From contig NZ_JASBRE010000008.1 of assembly GCF_029960815.1 (NCBI RefSeq), forward strand, positions 1 through 64,000: 64,000 nucleotides of DNA, in the 5' to 3' direction. The translations under genes were made by a program, and so were the position numbers. The stretch comes from Pseudomonas sp. AL03 (GTDB lineage: Bacteria > Pseudomonadota > Gammaproteobacteria > Pseudomonadales > Pseudomonadaceae). The stretch's first letter is position 1. Every line of letters starts with the position of its first letter. This document shows positions 26,797 through 36,537 of the stretch, one piece after another. The notes beneath the pieces are model-generated. The model searched no databases, was not told the DNA's origin, and was given only the letters and a program-made list of their open reading frames with translations.

Positions 26797-26841
26797 TCCA
26801 CGCTACACGGCTCGGGCAAGGAAGCCTGAGCTGCTTTACCA

Positions 26842-26900
26842 AACTCGCGTTGCTGTATCGGTCCCCATCATCCGTCCGATACAACAACGCGAGTTTTTTT
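26842..26900 (+). terminator. rho-independent terminator of the porin gene
   Basis: A long stem, AACTCGCGTTG-TGTATCGG pairing with CCGATACAACAACGCGAGTT with one bulge, is followed by seven T. It lies 45 nt after the porin stop. Confidence 0.88.
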
Positions 26901-26908
26901 GTCTGCGC

Positions 26909-26942
26909 AAAAAAAATCGTCCGAACTCGGACGATCTTTTTT
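26909..26942. terminator. bidirectional terminator between porin and ketoacyl synthase genes
   Basis: A-run, stem ATCGTCCGA, short loop, complement TCGGACGAT, then T-run. It is usable from both strands, backing up the porin terminator and ending the minus-strand KAS III gene, whose stop is at 26951. Confidence 0.88.
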
Positions 26943-26950
26943 TGACGAAC

Positions 26951-28072
26951 TCAGCGCTTGCGCAGAATCACGCTACCAATCGAGTAACCGGCGCCGAAAG
27001 AGCTGAGTACGGCCAGCGAACCGGCGGCCAAATCATCCTGATGTTTGTGGAACGCAATCACGGAACCGGCGGAGCTGGTGTTGGCGTAGGTGTCGAGAAT
27101 CACCGGAGCTTCTTCTTCAGTGGCTTCACGGCCCAGCAGTTTCTTGACGATCAGGTGGTTCATGCTGAGGTTGGCCTGATGCAGCCAGAAGCGTTTCACG
27201 TCGCTGATGTTGAGCGCGTTCTCTTCCAGGTGCGTTGCGATCAGCTCGGCGACCATCGGGCAGACATCGCGGAATACCTTGCGACCTTCCTGCACGAACA
27301 GTTTGTCCTTGGCACCGATGCCCTCTTCCGCCGCGCGATTAAGGAAGCCGAAGTTGTTGCGGATGTTGTTGGAGAACTTGGTCAGCAGCTTGGTGCTGAC
27401 GACATCGAACTGGTGCTTGGACGTCGCCAGGTCGGCGCGTTCGATGACCACGGCAGTCGCGGCGTCACCGAAGATGAAGTGGCTGTCGCGGTCGCGGAAG
27501 TTCAGGTGACCGGTGCAGACTTCCGGGTTGACCATCAGGATCGCCCGGGCCTGGCCCAGTTGCACGCTGTTGGCGGCGGCCTGAATGCCGAAGGTTGCAG
27601 AGGAGCAGGCGACGTTCATGTCGAAACCGAAACCCTGAATGCCCAAGGCTTCTTGAACTTCGATGGCGATGGCCGGATAGGCCCGCTGCAGGTTGGAGCA
27701 GGCGACGATCACGCCGTCGATGTCCGCGGCGGTCTTGCCGGCGCGCTGCAAGGCTTGCTCGGCGGCGCCGATGGCCATTTGGCAAAGCACCGACCACTCG
27801 TCATTCGAGCGCTCCGGCAGGCGTGGCGCCATGCGTTGCGGGTCGAGAATGCCGTCCTTGTCCATGACAAAGCGGCTTTTGATGCCAGACGCTTTTTCGA
27901 TAAACGCCGCGCTGGACTCGGTCAACGCTTCGATTTCGCCGCGCGCGATGGCGTCGGCATTGTCGGCGTTGAATTGCGCGACGTAAGCATTGAAAGACTG
28001 CACCAGCTCTTCGTTGGAGATGCTGTTGGCCGGGGTGTACAAGCCGGTGCCGCTGATGACGACGTTATGCAT
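26951..28072 (-). CDS. beta-ketoacyl-ACP synthase III (FabH-like)
   Basis: A 373-residue thiolase-fold condensing enzyme. The KAS III triad is complete: Cys156 (NVACSSATFG), His298 (WLHQAN) and Asn331 (YANTSSAGS). This class joins an acyl-CoA primer to malonyl-ACP to start fatty acid or related chains. It is longer than classic FabH (about 320 residues), with an insertion near 35-95, and stands apart from other fab genes. It resembles the stand-alone FabH-like enzymes of pseudomonads that take medium-chain acyl-CoA from beta-oxidation, but primer choice is inference. The ATG at 28072 is chosen because MHNVVISGTGLYTP is the family's first strand. Confidence 0.88.
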   Translation of the reverse strand: MHNVVISGTGLYTPANSISNEELVQSFNAYVAQFNADNADAIARGEIEALTESSAAFIEKASGIKSRFVMDKDGILDPQRMAPRLPERSNDEWSVLCQMAIGAAEQALQRAGKTAADIDGVIVACSNLQRAYPAIAIEVQEALGIQGFGFDMNVACSSATFGIQAAANSVQLGQARAILMVNPEVCTGHLNFRDRDSHFIFGDAATAVVIERADLATSKHQFDVVSTKLLTKFSNNIRNNFGFLNRAAEEGIGAKDKLFVQEGRKVFRDVCPMVAELIATHLEENALNISDVKRFWLHQANLSMNHLIVKKLLGREATEEEAPVILDTYANTSSAGSVIAFHKHQDDLAAGSLAVLSSFGAGYSIGSVILRKR

Positions 28073-28278
28073 GGTCGTTTCTCTAATCTGGTCAGGCAGA
28101 AAGTAGTGGCACCGACGTACCAATACACAAAGAGTCTATTCCCCTCACGGGAAGCAAACCTGGCATCGCTTATTCCGATCCGCCCCGGCCTGTGAAGGCT
28201 CAAACTGCGGGGCCGGCGTTTATAGGCGCGAAGTTTGCCATAAACGCTGGGGTTTGGCCCCTTTTGCGAGATCGAAAA

Positions 28279-31200
28279 CTACGGCTCGACTTGTGTCCAT
28301 TGTTTGTTCAAACGCTTATCGGAAATCGGCACCTTGGTCCCCAATTGCTGGGCGAACAGCGAAACCCGGTATTCCTCAAGCCACCAGCGATAGAGTTCCA
28401 GTTGCGGATCGCGTTTGCCTTCCTGGGCGTGTTTTTTCGCGCGGGTCTGGTATTGCGTCCACAGGCCGGACAGTTCGCCGCTCCAGACCCGATCCCTCTG
28501 AACCTGAGCGCCGATTTTCTCGAAGCGCTGTTCGACAGCTTTCAGATAGCGCGGCAGCTCCTTGAGCCACTGCATCGGGGTTTCCCGTACAAAACCCGGA
28601 TACACCAAATGACTGAGTTGCTGCTTGATGTCGTTCAAGGCCACGGCTTGCGCCAGGTCGATCTTGCCCTTGAAGCGTTTTTGCAGGCCGTGCCAGAGCT
28701 TGAGAATCTCCAGCGTCAGCTTCGCCAACCGTTCGGCGTGCTCAGTCCAGCCGCCGCGCTTGCGTTCGGCCAGTGACGCCAACCCGGCGCCATCACGCGG
28801 CAACGGGTCTTCACCGTCGAGAATACAACTGTCGAGGCTGGCCAGCAGGATGTCTTCCACCAAGGCATCGATGCGCCCCAATTCGCGGTACATCAAACCC
28901 AGTTCGGTCAGCCCCGGCAACTTGCCGCGCAGGAACTTCGCTGGCTCGGCCAGCTGCTGCATCAGTAGGCGCTGCAAGGCACGGCGATGCTGGAACTCGG
29001 CCTCGGCCGGGGTCGAGAAACGCCCTTCCTTGACCGTACCGCTTTCCTCCATCAGCGCCGGATAGACCGTCATCGACAACCCGGCGATCTTTTGCTGGGT
29101 TTTCTCGGCGACGGCGGCGAAGACTTTCGGCTCGACCGGTTGCTGGTTTTTTGCGGTTTGCGGTACGGCCAGCGCGGCCTGACTGGCTTCGGCAAAGCGT
29201 GCGGTCAGTTCCGCCAGATCACGTCCCTCACCGAGGAACTTGCCCTGGCCGTCGACGATTTCCAGGTTCATCCGCAGATGACTGTCGACCTGTTGCGACG
29301 CTTGCGCCCAGGCTTCATCGCTGACCCGCGCACCGGTCATGCGCAACAGTTCACGGCCCAACGCCTGCGGCAACGAGCCCTCGGCGAAGGTCATCCGCTG
29401 CAACGCGGCTTTGACGAAGTCCGGCACCGGCACGAAGTTCTTGCGCAGGGCTTTGGGCAGGTTGCGCACCAGCGCGATGCACTTGGCCTCGATGACGCCC
29501 AGCACCAGCCATTCCAGACGCTCCGGCGGCAGCATCGGCAACAACGGCGCTGGCACACGCAGGGTCACGCCATCGCGCGGGTGATTCGGTTCGAAGTGGT
29601 AACTCAGCGCCAACTCCAGATCACCGATGTGCAAGGTGTCCGGGTAATGCGTGGCGGTGACTTCACTGGCCTCGCGAGCCAGTACGTCTTCTTCGCGCAT
29701 GATCAGCAGTTGCGGGTCTTTCTGGCTGTTGATTCGGTACCAGCTGTCGAACGTGGCGGTCTGGTGAATCTCTGCCGGCAGTCGCGCGTCGTAGAAGGCG
29801 AACATGGTTTCTTCGTCGGCCAGAATGTCGCGACGACGGGCCTTGGCTTCCAGTTCGTCGAGCTGCTCCAGCAACTGCGCATTGGCCGTCAGGCACTTGG
29901 CCTTGGACTGAATCTCGCCGCGCACAAGGCCTTCGCGAATGAAAAACTCACGAGACACCACAGGATCGATCGGCCCGTAATGCACCGGCCGGCGACCGAC
30001 CACGATCAGCCCGAACAGGGTAATTTGCTCGAAGGCCACGACCTGACCGCGCTTCTTCTCCCAATGGGGTTCGAAATGGTTTTTCTTGATCAGGTGCCCG
30101 GCCAACGGTTCGATCCAGTCGGCGTCGATCTTGGCGACCATCCGCGCGTAAAGCTTGGTGGTTTCTACCAGCTCCGCAGCCATCAGCCATTGCGGGCGTT
30201 TCTTGCCGAGACCCGATGACGGGTGAATCCAGAAGCGCCGCTGTCGGGCGCCAAGGTAGTCGCCGTCTTCGGTTTTCTGGCCGATCTGGCTGAGCAGCCC
30301 CGAGAGCACGGCTTTGTGCAGTTTCGGGTAATCCGCTGGTTCCTTGTTGAGGCTCAACTGCATGTCGCGACAGATCAGGCTCAACTGGCGATGAGAGTCG
30401 CGCCATTCGCGCAGACGCAGGTAATTCAGGAAGTTCTTGCGGCACCAATTACGCAGCGGACTGGCGGTCAGGGCCTGGCGCTGTTCTTCGAAACCACGCC
30501 ACAGATTGACCAGCCCGGCGAAGTCCGAGTCCACGTCTTTCCACTGAGCGTGCGCCTGATCCGCCGCTTGCTGACGCTCCGGCGGACGTTCGCGCGGGTC
30601 TTGAATCGACATGGCGCTGGCGACGATCAGCACTTCCTGCAAGCTGCCGAGTTTCGCCGCTTCCAGCAGCATGCGGCCCATGCGCGGGTCCACCGGCAAC
30701 CGCGCCAACTGCCGACCCAGCGGGGTCAGCTGGCTGTTGCGGTCGACCGCCGAGAGTTCTTGCAACAGGTTGAAACCGTCGCTGATGGCCTTGCCATCCG
30801 GCGGCTCGATAAACGGGAAATCGGTGATCTCGCCGAGGCGCAGATGCAGCATCTGCAAAATCACCGCCGCGAGGTTGGTCCGCAGGATTTCCGGGTCGGT
30901 AAACTCCGGGCGACCGATGAAATCTTCTTCGCCATAGAGGCGGATGCAAATGCCCGGTTCAACCCGCCCGCAGCGACCTTTACGCTGGTTGGCGCTGGCC
31001 TGGGAAATCGCTTCGATGGGCAGACGCTGGACCTTGGCGCGGTAGCTGTAGCGGCTGATGCGCGCGGTGCCACTGTCGATCACGTAACGAATACCCGGCA
31101 CCGTCAGCGAGGTTTCCGCGACGTTGGTCGCCAGGACCACGCGACGGCCTGGGTGCGACTGGAAAATCCGCTGCTGTTCGGCCGGCGACAAGCGTGCGTA

Positions 31201-32190
31201 CAGCGGCAGAATCTCGGTGTGCTTGAGCTGAGCCTTGCGCAGCATGTCGGCGGCGTCGCGAATTTCGCGCTCGCCGGGCAGGAACACCAGCACATCGCCG
31301 GGGCTCTTGCGCTCGCTGCGTTCGAACGCGGCGATTTCGTCGAGGGTGGCGAGAATCGCCTGATCCACCGTCAAGTCATCCTCGACGCGGTTGCCCTCTT
31401 CGTCCTGCTCCAGGGTCAGCGGGCGATACCAGGTGTCCACCGGGAAGGTGCGGCCGGAGACTTCGACAATCGGCGCATCGTCGAAGTGCTTGGAAAAGCG
31501 CTCCAGGTCGATGGTCGCCGAGGTGATGATGACTTTCAGGTCCGGACGACGCGGCAGCAGGGTTTTCAGGTAACCGAGCAGGAAGTCGATGTTGAGGCTG
31601 CGCTCGTGGGCTTCGTCGACGATGATCGTGTCGTAGCGTTCGAGGTAGCGGTCGTTCTGGGTTTCCGCCAGCAGGATGCCGTCGGTCATCAGTTTGATCA
31701 GGGTGTTGGAATCGCTCTGGTCCTCGAACCGCACCTGGTAGCCGACCAGCGCGCCCAACGGCGTTGCCAGTTCTTCGGCAACCCGGCTGGCCACGCTGCG
31801 GGCGGCGATTCGACGCGGCTGGGTGTGGCCGATCAGGCCATGCTGGCCGCGACCGATTTCCAGGCAGATCTTAGGCAACTGGGTGGTTTTACCCGAACCG
31901 GTTTCACCGGCAATGATCAGCACCTGATGCTTGAGCAGTGCTTCTTTGATTTCGGCGCGTTTGGCGGCGATCGGCAGGCTGTCGTCGTATCGAATCACCG
32001 GCAGGCTGGCACGCCGCGCCAACACCTGATCACAGGACGCCTGCATGCGTGTCACCCACTGGGCCAGCTTGGCCTCATCAGGTTTTTTGCGCAGCTCAAG
32101 CAACTGCCGCCGCAGCCGGTGGCGGTCGGCGAGCATGGCGTGATCGAGGTTTTTCAGCAGTTTGTCGATTGAAGGCGATTCGTCAGTCAT
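28279..32190 (-). CDS. hrpA: ATP-dependent RNA helicase HrpA
   Basis: A 1303-residue DEAH-box helicase, close to the 1300 residues of E. coli HrpA. Motifs: GETGSGKT (95-102), DEAH (192-195), SAT (TSATIDLERF), ATNVAETSLTVPGI and QRKGRCGRVEPG (motif VI). The helicase core is followed by winged-helix/HA2 and OB-like regions and the long DUF3418 C-terminal part found only in HrpA proteins. It unwinds RNA in mRNA processing and rescue of stalled ribosomes. ATG 32190 (MTDESPSIDKLLKN) is chosen; the open frame upstream overlaps a palindromic repeat. It is transcribed towards the KAS III gene, 207 nt apart. Confidence 0.96.
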   Translation of the reverse strand: MTDESPSIDKLLKNLDHAMLADRHRLRRQLLELRKKPDEAKLAQWVTRMQASCDQVLARRASLPVIRYDDSLPIAAKRAEIKEALLKHQVLIIAGETGSGKTTQLPKICLEIGRGQHGLIGHTQPRRIAARSVASRVAEELATPLGALVGYQVRFEDQSDSNTLIKLMTDGILLAETQNDRYLERYDTIIVDEAHERSLNIDFLLGYLKTLLPRRPDLKVIITSATIDLERFSKHFDDAPIVEVSGRTFPVDTWYRPLTLEQDEEGNRVEDDLTVDQAILATLDEIAAFERSERKSPGDVLVFLPGEREIRDAADMLRKAQLKHTEILPLYARLSPAEQQRIFQSHPGRRVVLATNVAETSLTVPGIRYVIDSGTARISRYSYRAKVQRLPIEAISQASANQRKGRCGRVEPGICIRLYGEEDFIGRPEFTDPEILRTNLAAVILQMLHLRLGEITDFPFIEPPDGKAISDGFNLLQELSAVDRNSQLTPLGRQLARLPVDPRMGRMLLEAAKLGSLQEVLIVASAMSIQDPRERPPERQQAADQAHAQWKDVDSDFAGLVNLWRGFEEQRQALTASPLRNWCRKNFLNYLRLREWRDSHRQLSLICRDMQLSLNKEPADYPKLHKAVLSGLLSQIGQKTEDGDYLGARQRRFWIHPSSGLGKKRPQWLMAAELVETTKLYARMVAKIDADWIEPLAGHLIKKNHFEPHWEKKRGQVVAFEQITLFGLIVVGRRPVHYGPIDPVVSREFFIREGLVRGEIQSKAKCLTANAQLLEQLDELEAKARRRDILADEETMFAFYDARLPAEIHQTATFDSWYRINSQKDPQLLIMREEDVLAREASEVTATHYPDTLHIGDLELALSYHFEPNHPRDGVTLRVPAPLLPMLPPERLEWLVLGVIEAKCIALVRNLPKALRKNFVPVPDFVKAALQRMTFAEGSLPQALGRELLRMTGARVSDEAWAQASQQVDSHLRMNLEIVDGQGKFLGEGRDLAELTARFAEASQAALAVPQTAKNQQPVEPKVFAAVAEKTQQKIAGLSMTVYPALMEESGTVKEGRFSTPAEAEFQHRRALQRLLMQQLAEPAKFLRGKLPGLTELGLMYRELGRIDALVEDILLASLDSCILDGEDPLPRDGAGLASLAERKRGGWTEHAERLAKLTLEILKLWHGLQKRFKGKIDLAQAVALNDIKQQLSHLVYPGFVRETPMQWLKELPRYLKAVEQRFEKIGAQVQRDRVWSGELSGLWTQYQTRAKKHAQEGKRDPQLELYRWWLEEYRVSLFAQQLGTKVPISDKRLNKQWTQVEP

Positions 32191-32262
32191 CTGGTACGCA
32201 ATAAGTTGTCTGGTGGCGCAGGGGGCGGATTGTCGCAGATTTAAAGAACGAACGAGATCCCT

Positions 32263-32334
32263 GTAGCAGCTGTCGAGCCCCAGCGAGGCTGCGTTGGCCC
32301 CGACGCAGCCTCGCTGGGGCTCGACAGCTGCTAC
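32263..32334. repeat. large perfect inverted repeat (family B variant)
   Basis: Arms 32263-32294 and 32303-32334 are exact reverse complements of 32 bp around an 8-bp loop. The arm starts GTAGCAGCTGTCGAGCCCCA. It lies between aceK (stop side) and hrpA (start side), both on the minus strand. Confidence 0.9.
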
Positions 32335-32352
32335 GACGTCGTGCAATTGCGA

Positions 32353-34071
32353 CTATTCGTTATCCAGGCCCTTACGCCGATACGGAAACACATCAATCAC
32401 CTTCCCCGCCCGAATCGCCTCCTGCAGGCTCTTCCAGTAATCAGCGTTGTACAACTCACCATGCAACTGATCAAACAACTTGCGCTGTCCGGAATCGGCA
32501 AACAAAAACGGCGGAAACTCCTCAGGAAACACATCCAGCGGCCCAATCGAATACCACGGCTCGGACGCCATCTCATCTTCCGGCGTACGCGGTAGCGGGA
32601 TGTGACGGAAGTTGGCCTCAGTCAGGAAGCAGATCTCGTCATAGTCATAAAACACCACCCGCCCATGACGAGTGACGCCAAAGTTCTTCAGCAGCATGTC
32701 ACCGGGAAAGATGTTTGCTGCCGCCAGTTGCTTGATCGCCAGACCGTAATCTTCCAGCGCCTCTCGGACCTGAGCGTCGTTGGCGTTCTCCAGATAAAGG
32801 TTCAACGGCGTCATCCGCCGTTCGGTCCAGCAATGGCGGATCAGCACGGTGTCGTCCTCAACCGACACCGTGGACGCGGCCACCTCAAGCAGCTCTTCCA
32901 GGCACGCCGGGTCGAATTTGCTCAATGGGAAACGGAAGTCGGCAAATTCCTGGGTGTCGGCCAGGCGTCCGACCCGGTCGACGCTCTTCACCAAACGGTA
33001 CTTCTCGATCACCGTGGCGCGGTCGACGTTCTTCGACGGCGAGAAGCGGTCTTTGATGATTTTGAATACGGTGTTGAAACCCGGCAGGGTGAACACGCTC
33101 ATCACCATGCCACGCACGCCAGGGGCCATGATGAACTGGTCGTCGGTGTTGGCCAGGTGATTGATCAGCGCCCGGTAGAACTCGGACTTGCCGTGCTTGT
33201 AGAAACCGATCGAGGTGTACAGCTCGGCAATGTGCTTGCCCGGCAGGATGCGTTTGAGGAAACCGATGAACTCCGCCGGTACCGGCACGTCGACCATGAA
33301 ATACGAACGGGTGAACGAGAAGATGATCGACACGTCCGCTTCATCGGTGATCAGCGCATCGATCTGAATCCCGCGGCCTTCGCGGTGCAGCAGCGGAATC
33401 ACCAGCGGCCATTGTTCGTCCTGGGTGTAGATGCGCCCCACCAGGTACGCGCCCTTGTTGCGGTAAAGCACCGAGGAAAACAGTTCGACGCTCAACTCCG
33501 GATCCTTGCAGACCCAGTCCGGCAGGTTCTCACGCAATTGCCCTTCGAGTCGAGACAGGTCGCCCGCCAGGTTGGCGTAATCCTCGCTGAAGCGGTAGTC
33601 GGCAAAAATGCTCGCCAGCATCCCGGACAGTTGGCCCTGGGGCTTGTACGTGCGGGTTTGCGCGGCACGGGCCCGGCGCAGGCTCGGCCGGGTGGTGTGG
33701 ATGAACATGCAGCCGTCGCTGATCAGGTCATGGCTGAACAGCCCGCAGAAGATCGAGTTGTACCAGGTCTCGGACAGCTCATCGTCGAAGCGCAGGTCGA
33801 TCAAGGTGATGTAAGCGCTTTTGACCAGCGGCCAGCAACTGACATCCAGCGTGTCGGCGTCGAAAGCGATGCGCAGCCGTTCCACTGTTTCGCCGACTTT
33901 TTCTTCGTACAGATTGATCCGCGCCGCCGACGCCGATTGCGTCTCCTGCCACTTGGCCTGCTCGAAGCGGGCTCGGGCGCCGTCGGTGATCTGGCGGAAA
34001 TGCTCGCGATAATCGTCAAAGCCATCGAGGATCATTCGGGCGATGTCGGCGGCGGGCCATTGCTGCGGCAT
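32353..34071 (-). CDS. aceK: isocitrate dehydrogenase kinase/phosphatase
   Basis: A 572-residue bifunctional enzyme that phosphorylates and dephosphorylates isocitrate dehydrogenase, sending isocitrate to the glyoxylate shunt when cells grow on acetate or fatty acids. Seen: the AceK regulatory half, then the kinase-like half with the ATP loop [26 protein letters not shown], and the Asp-containing catalytic segment [15 protein letters not shown]. The length is normal for the family. It stands alone, away from glyoxylate-shunt genes, as in other pseudomonads. Confidence 0.97.
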   Translation of the reverse strand: MPQQWPAADIARMILDGFDDYREHFRQITDGARARFEQAKWQETQSASAARINLYEEKVGETVERLRIAFDADTLDVSCWPLVKSAYITLIDLRFDDELSETWYNSIFCGLFSHDLISDGCMFIHTTRPSLRRARAAQTRTYKPQGQLSGMLASIFADYRFSEDYANLAGDLSRLEGQLRENLPDWVCKDPELSVELFSSVLYRNKGAYLVGRIYTQDEQWPLVIPLLHREGRGIQIDALITDEADVSIIFSFTRSYFMVDVPVPAEFIGFLKRILPGKHIAELYTSIGFYKHGKSEFYRALINHLANTDDQFIMAPGVRGMVMSVFTLPGFNTVFKIIKDRFSPSKNVDRATVIEKYRLVKSVDRVGRLADTQEFADFRFPLSKFDPACLEELLEVAASTVSVEDDTVLIRHCWTERRMTPLNLYLENANDAQVREALEDYGLAIKQLAAANIFPGDMLLKNFGVTRHGRVVFYDYDEICFLTEANFRHIPLPRTPEDEMASEPWYSIGPLDVFPEEFPPFLFADSGQRKLFDQLHGELYNADYWKSLQEAIRAGKVIDVFPYRRKGLDNE

Positions 34072-34201
34072 AGGTAAAACCTCGGCGGCTGAATCTTATC
34101 GTTGGGGCCTGAGCTTAGTGGCCCTTTGTTACGCAACGCAACCATTGCCTTGCGTCCTGACTGGCGCGACACTTGCGCGCCAATCAAGGAAGGAATGTGC
34201 T

Positions 34202-35110
34202 GTGAACCCCGTCGATACTCTGCGTTTGCTGTCGCTTGCCGCCATTTGGGGCGCGAGTTTTCTGTTCATGCGCATCATCGCCCCGGTGATTGGCACAATC
34301 CCCACTGCCTTTTTCCGCGTGTCGATTGCCGCGGTCGGCCTGTTGGTGATCCTCGGGCTGATGCGCATCAGCTGGGATTTCAAAGGCAAGCTCAAAACCG
34401 TGATGCTGCTCGGGGTGATCAACTCAGGGATTCCGGCGACCCTGTATTCGGTCGCCGCGCAAGTGCTGCCGGCCGGTTACTCGGCCATCTTCAACGCCAC
34501 CACGCCGCTGATGGGTGTGCTGATCGGCGGTCTGTTCTTTCATGAAAGGCTCACCGCCGCCAAGCTTGGCGGGGTGTTTCTCGGGCTGTTTGGCGTTGGA
34601 GTCCTAACGCGTGCGGGTCCGGTGGCGTTCGACATGGAACTGCTGACGGGCGCCCTCGCCTGCCTGCTCGCCACGACCTGCTACGGTTTCGCCGGGTTCC
34701 TCGCGCGCCGTTGGCTTGATCAGGCCGGTGGTCTCGACAGCCGACTGTCGGCGTTGGGCAGCATGCTGGGCGCGACGTTGTTTCTGTTGCCACTGTTTGG
34801 TTACAGCGTGATCAGCCAGCCACCGGCGAGCTGGGGCGGCTGGAGTGTCTGGTTGTCATTGCTCGGGTTGGGGCTGGTGTGCACCGCGTTTGCGTACATT
34901 ATTTACTTCCGTTTGCTCAGCTCGGTTGGCCCGGTGAAGTCGATGACCGTGACCTTCATGATCCCGCCGTTCGGAGTGTTGTGGGGGGCGTTGTTGCTGG
35001 ATGAGCCGCTGTCGATGGCGCACATTTATGGCGGGGTGTTGATCGCGGCGGCGTTGTGGTTGGTGTTGAAGCCGGCGGTGGTGAAGAAGAGTGAAGTGGT
35101 TGCCCGGTAA
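34202..35110 (+). CDS. EamA-domain DMT superfamily transporter
   Basis: A 302-residue inner-membrane protein with ten hydrophobic segments in two EamA repeats: LAAIWGASFLFMRIIAPVIG at the start, ATTPLMGVLIGGLFFHERLT at the end of repeat one, and TFMIPPFGVLWGALLLDEPLS at the end of repeat two. The Glu-Arg and Asp-Glu-Pro words are typical of the family. GTG 34202 is chosen with AAGGA upstream; the longer frame back to 34043 overlaps the aceK start. Substrate unknown; probably an exporter. It diverges from aceK and ends at a palindromic repeat. Confidence 0.85.
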   Translation: MNPVDTLRLLSLAAIWGASFLFMRIIAPVIGTIPTAFFRVSIAAVGLLVILGLMRISWDFKGKLKTVMLLGVINSGIPATLYSVAAQVLPAGYSAIFNATTPLMGVLIGGLFFHERLTAAKLGGVFLGLFGVGVLTRAGPVAFDMELLTGALACLLATTCYGFAGFLARRWLDQAGGLDSRLSALGSMLGATLFLLPLFGYSVISQPPASWGGWSVWLSLLGLGLVCTAFAYIIYFRLLSSVGPVKSMTVTFMIPPFGVLWGALLLDEPLSMAHIYGGVLIAAALWLVLKPAVVKKSEVVAR

Positions 35111-35133
35111 TATGTGCCGTTATTGAAATTGCC

Positions 35134-35197
35134 ATCGCGAGCAGGCTCGCTCCCACAGGGATCGCATATAACCTGGGGGAGCGAGCCTGCTCGCGAT
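35134..35197. repeat. REP-like inverted pair (family C)
   Basis: ATCGCGAGCAGGCTCGCTCC (from 35134) is mirrored by GGGAGCGAGCCTGCTCGCGAT ending at 35197 with about 21 bp between. It lies between two convergent DMT transporter genes. Confidence 0.85.
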
Positions 35198-35214
35198 ATA
35201 GGCGTCGGCTCGGT

Positions 35215-36078
35215 TCAGGCTGATTGACGGAAAACGAACACCAGACCGACGATGATCAGCAGCATGCCGAGCATGCTCAATGCCGCCAGCCGGTTGCCGA
35301 AAATCAGGTAGTCCATGACCGCCGTCACCGCTGGCACCAGGTAAAACAGACTGGTGACATTGACCAGGTTGCCCCGGGCGATCAAGCGATACAGCAGCAA
35401 GGTCGCCAGCACCGACACGACCAATCCCATCCACAACACCGGCACGATGAAACCGCTGCCGTGTTCGAAATGAAAAGGTTGGAATGGCACGAAGATCCCG
35501 CAGAGCAACAGTCCCGCCAGGTATTGCACTGGCAGTGTGCCGAGGGGATTTTCGGTGATGCGTTTCTGCATGATCGAACCGAACGTCATGCTCGCCAGCG
35601 CCAGCAATCCGAAGAGCATGCCGGCCAACGACATGCCGGCCAGACCGATGCCCTGATAGACCACCATGATCAACCCCGCCAGCCCCAGCGCCAGGCCGAA
35701 CATCCGGCTCCAGGAACGCTGCCGCTCCATCAACACCACCGTGAGGATCGGCTGCACGCCCATGATCGTCGCCATGACCCCCGGCGTGACGTTCAGGTCC
35801 AGGGCCAGCAGATAGAAAATCTGGTAGGCCCCCAGCAACACCACGCCCGTGGCCATTGCATACACCATCGGCTTGCCACCCTTGGGCAGTTTGAGCTTGA
35901 GCAACGGCACCAGCAGCACCAGACCGCACAGCGCGATGGCGAAACGAAACAGCAAAAAGGCAAACGGTGACGCGTGGGCCAGGCCCCATTTGGAGAAGAT
36001 CGCCCCGCTGCTCCACAGCAAAACGAACAGGCTCGTGGACGCCGCCGCGAGCGCGGATTTTTTCGAAAGGACAAACAT
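35215..36078 (-). CDS. EamA-domain DMT superfamily transporter
   Basis: A 287-residue inner-membrane protein with about ten hydrophobic segments and two EamA repeats: LLWSSGAIFSKWGLAHASPF in the first segment, GVQPILTVVLMERQ closing repeat one, and FYLVPAVTAVMDYLIFGNRL closing repeat two. ATG 36078 has AGGTGG 5-6 nt upstream, better than the ATG 9 nt earlier. Unlike the neighbouring transporter it has a long leader that contains a 54-codon ORF (36355-36191), suggesting translation-linked control. Substrate unknown. Confidence 0.85.
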   Translation of the reverse strand: MFVLSKKSALAAASTSLFVLLWSSGAIFSKWGLAHASPFAFLLFRFAIALCGLVLLVPLLKLKLPKGGKPMVYAMATGVVLLGAYQIFYLLALDLNVTPGVMATIMGVQPILTVVLMERQRSWSRMFGLALGLAGLIMVVYQGIGLAGMSLAGMLFGLLALASMTFGSIMQKRITENPLGTLPVQYLAGLLLCGIFVPFQPFHFEHGSGFIVPVLWMGLVVSVLATLLLYRLIARGNLVNVTSLFYLVPAVTAVMDYLIFGNRLAALSMLGMLLIIVGLVFVFRQSA

Positions 36079-36190
36079 GAATACCACCTGTAGTCAGGCA
36101 AAAAGCCAACTCAGCCGAAGCTGAAATTCAGTAGTTATTTTCAAGCGGGCGCTTTTTCAGACGGGCATGGGAACAGCAGAAAAAAGCTGA

Positions 36191-36355
36191 TCAGCCCGAA
36201 AAGCCAACGCCCGGCGGTGATACGACTGCGCACACCGGCGTGCTACTGACAGGTGGGGGGTAATGACTGATCTGCGCAGGCTGCTGATTCCCGCACGGCA
36301 CGACGCCAGCGTTGACCGCTGAATCGACTACCGCGTTGAAGAGGGAAGCAGGCAT
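36191..36355 (-). CDS. candidate leader peptide ORF upstream of the DMT transporter
   Basis: A 54-codon ORF (ATG to TGA) on the same strand as, and 112 nt upstream of, the transporter gene; it is too short for most gene finders. The product starts MPASLFNAVVDSAV, contains HYPPPVSSTP and ends VVSPPGVGFSG. The Pro-Pro-Pro and Pro-Pro-Gly runs are poor substrates for the ribosome and fit a stalling leader. No convincing ribosome-binding site was seen. In the -1 frame an open run starts near the end of the ORF and reads GLISFFLLFPCPSEKAPA before its own stop. The role is inference from position and composition. Confidence 0.45.
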   Translation of the reverse strand: MPASLFNAVVDSAVNAGVVPCGNQQPAQISHYPPPVSSTPVCAVVSPPGVGFSG

Positions 36356-36507
36356 GGGCTGATCTTTTTTGATGGGTTGGAAGGTGGGTTAGTAAACCAC
36401 CGAGCGCCGACTATAACCAGCGCGTGACAGGTATTGCAATGGCTTCGCAGGTAAACAAAACAACAGTGGTTTACACCGCCGCCCTCACCACAAGACCGGG
36501 CTAACTT

Positions 36508-36537
36508 AAAAAAACTGCTCCCAAGGAGCGGTTTTTC
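36508..36537. terminator. rho-independent terminator after lpxO
   Basis: A-run, stem GCTCC, loop CAA, complement GGAGC, then GG and T-run. On the minus strand the same stem is followed by T seven times, and it begins 16 nt after the lpxO stop. Confidence 0.82.

Noticed and set aside
26777-28195. A 472-codon plus-strand ORF opposite the KAS III gene
   Set aside because: It starts inside the porin's end, runs through two terminators and is antisense to the triad-bearing enzyme.
30223-32172. A 649-codon plus-strand ORF opposite hrpA
   Set aside because: It lies wholly antisense to the well-supported HrpA helicase and shows no domain.
32602-34077. A 491-codon plus-strand ORF opposite aceK
   Set aside because: Antisense shadow of AceK, whose motifs are complete.
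35120-36109. A 329-codon minus-strand ORF overlapping the DMT transporter gene
   Set aside because: It is in another frame of the same strand as the transporter, with a frame-shadow composition (Gly/Ala/Arg-rich), and crosses the REP repeat.
36508-36537. Possible small RNA gene
   Set aside because: The only structure is a short terminator stem; no promoter or further fold supports an RNA gene.
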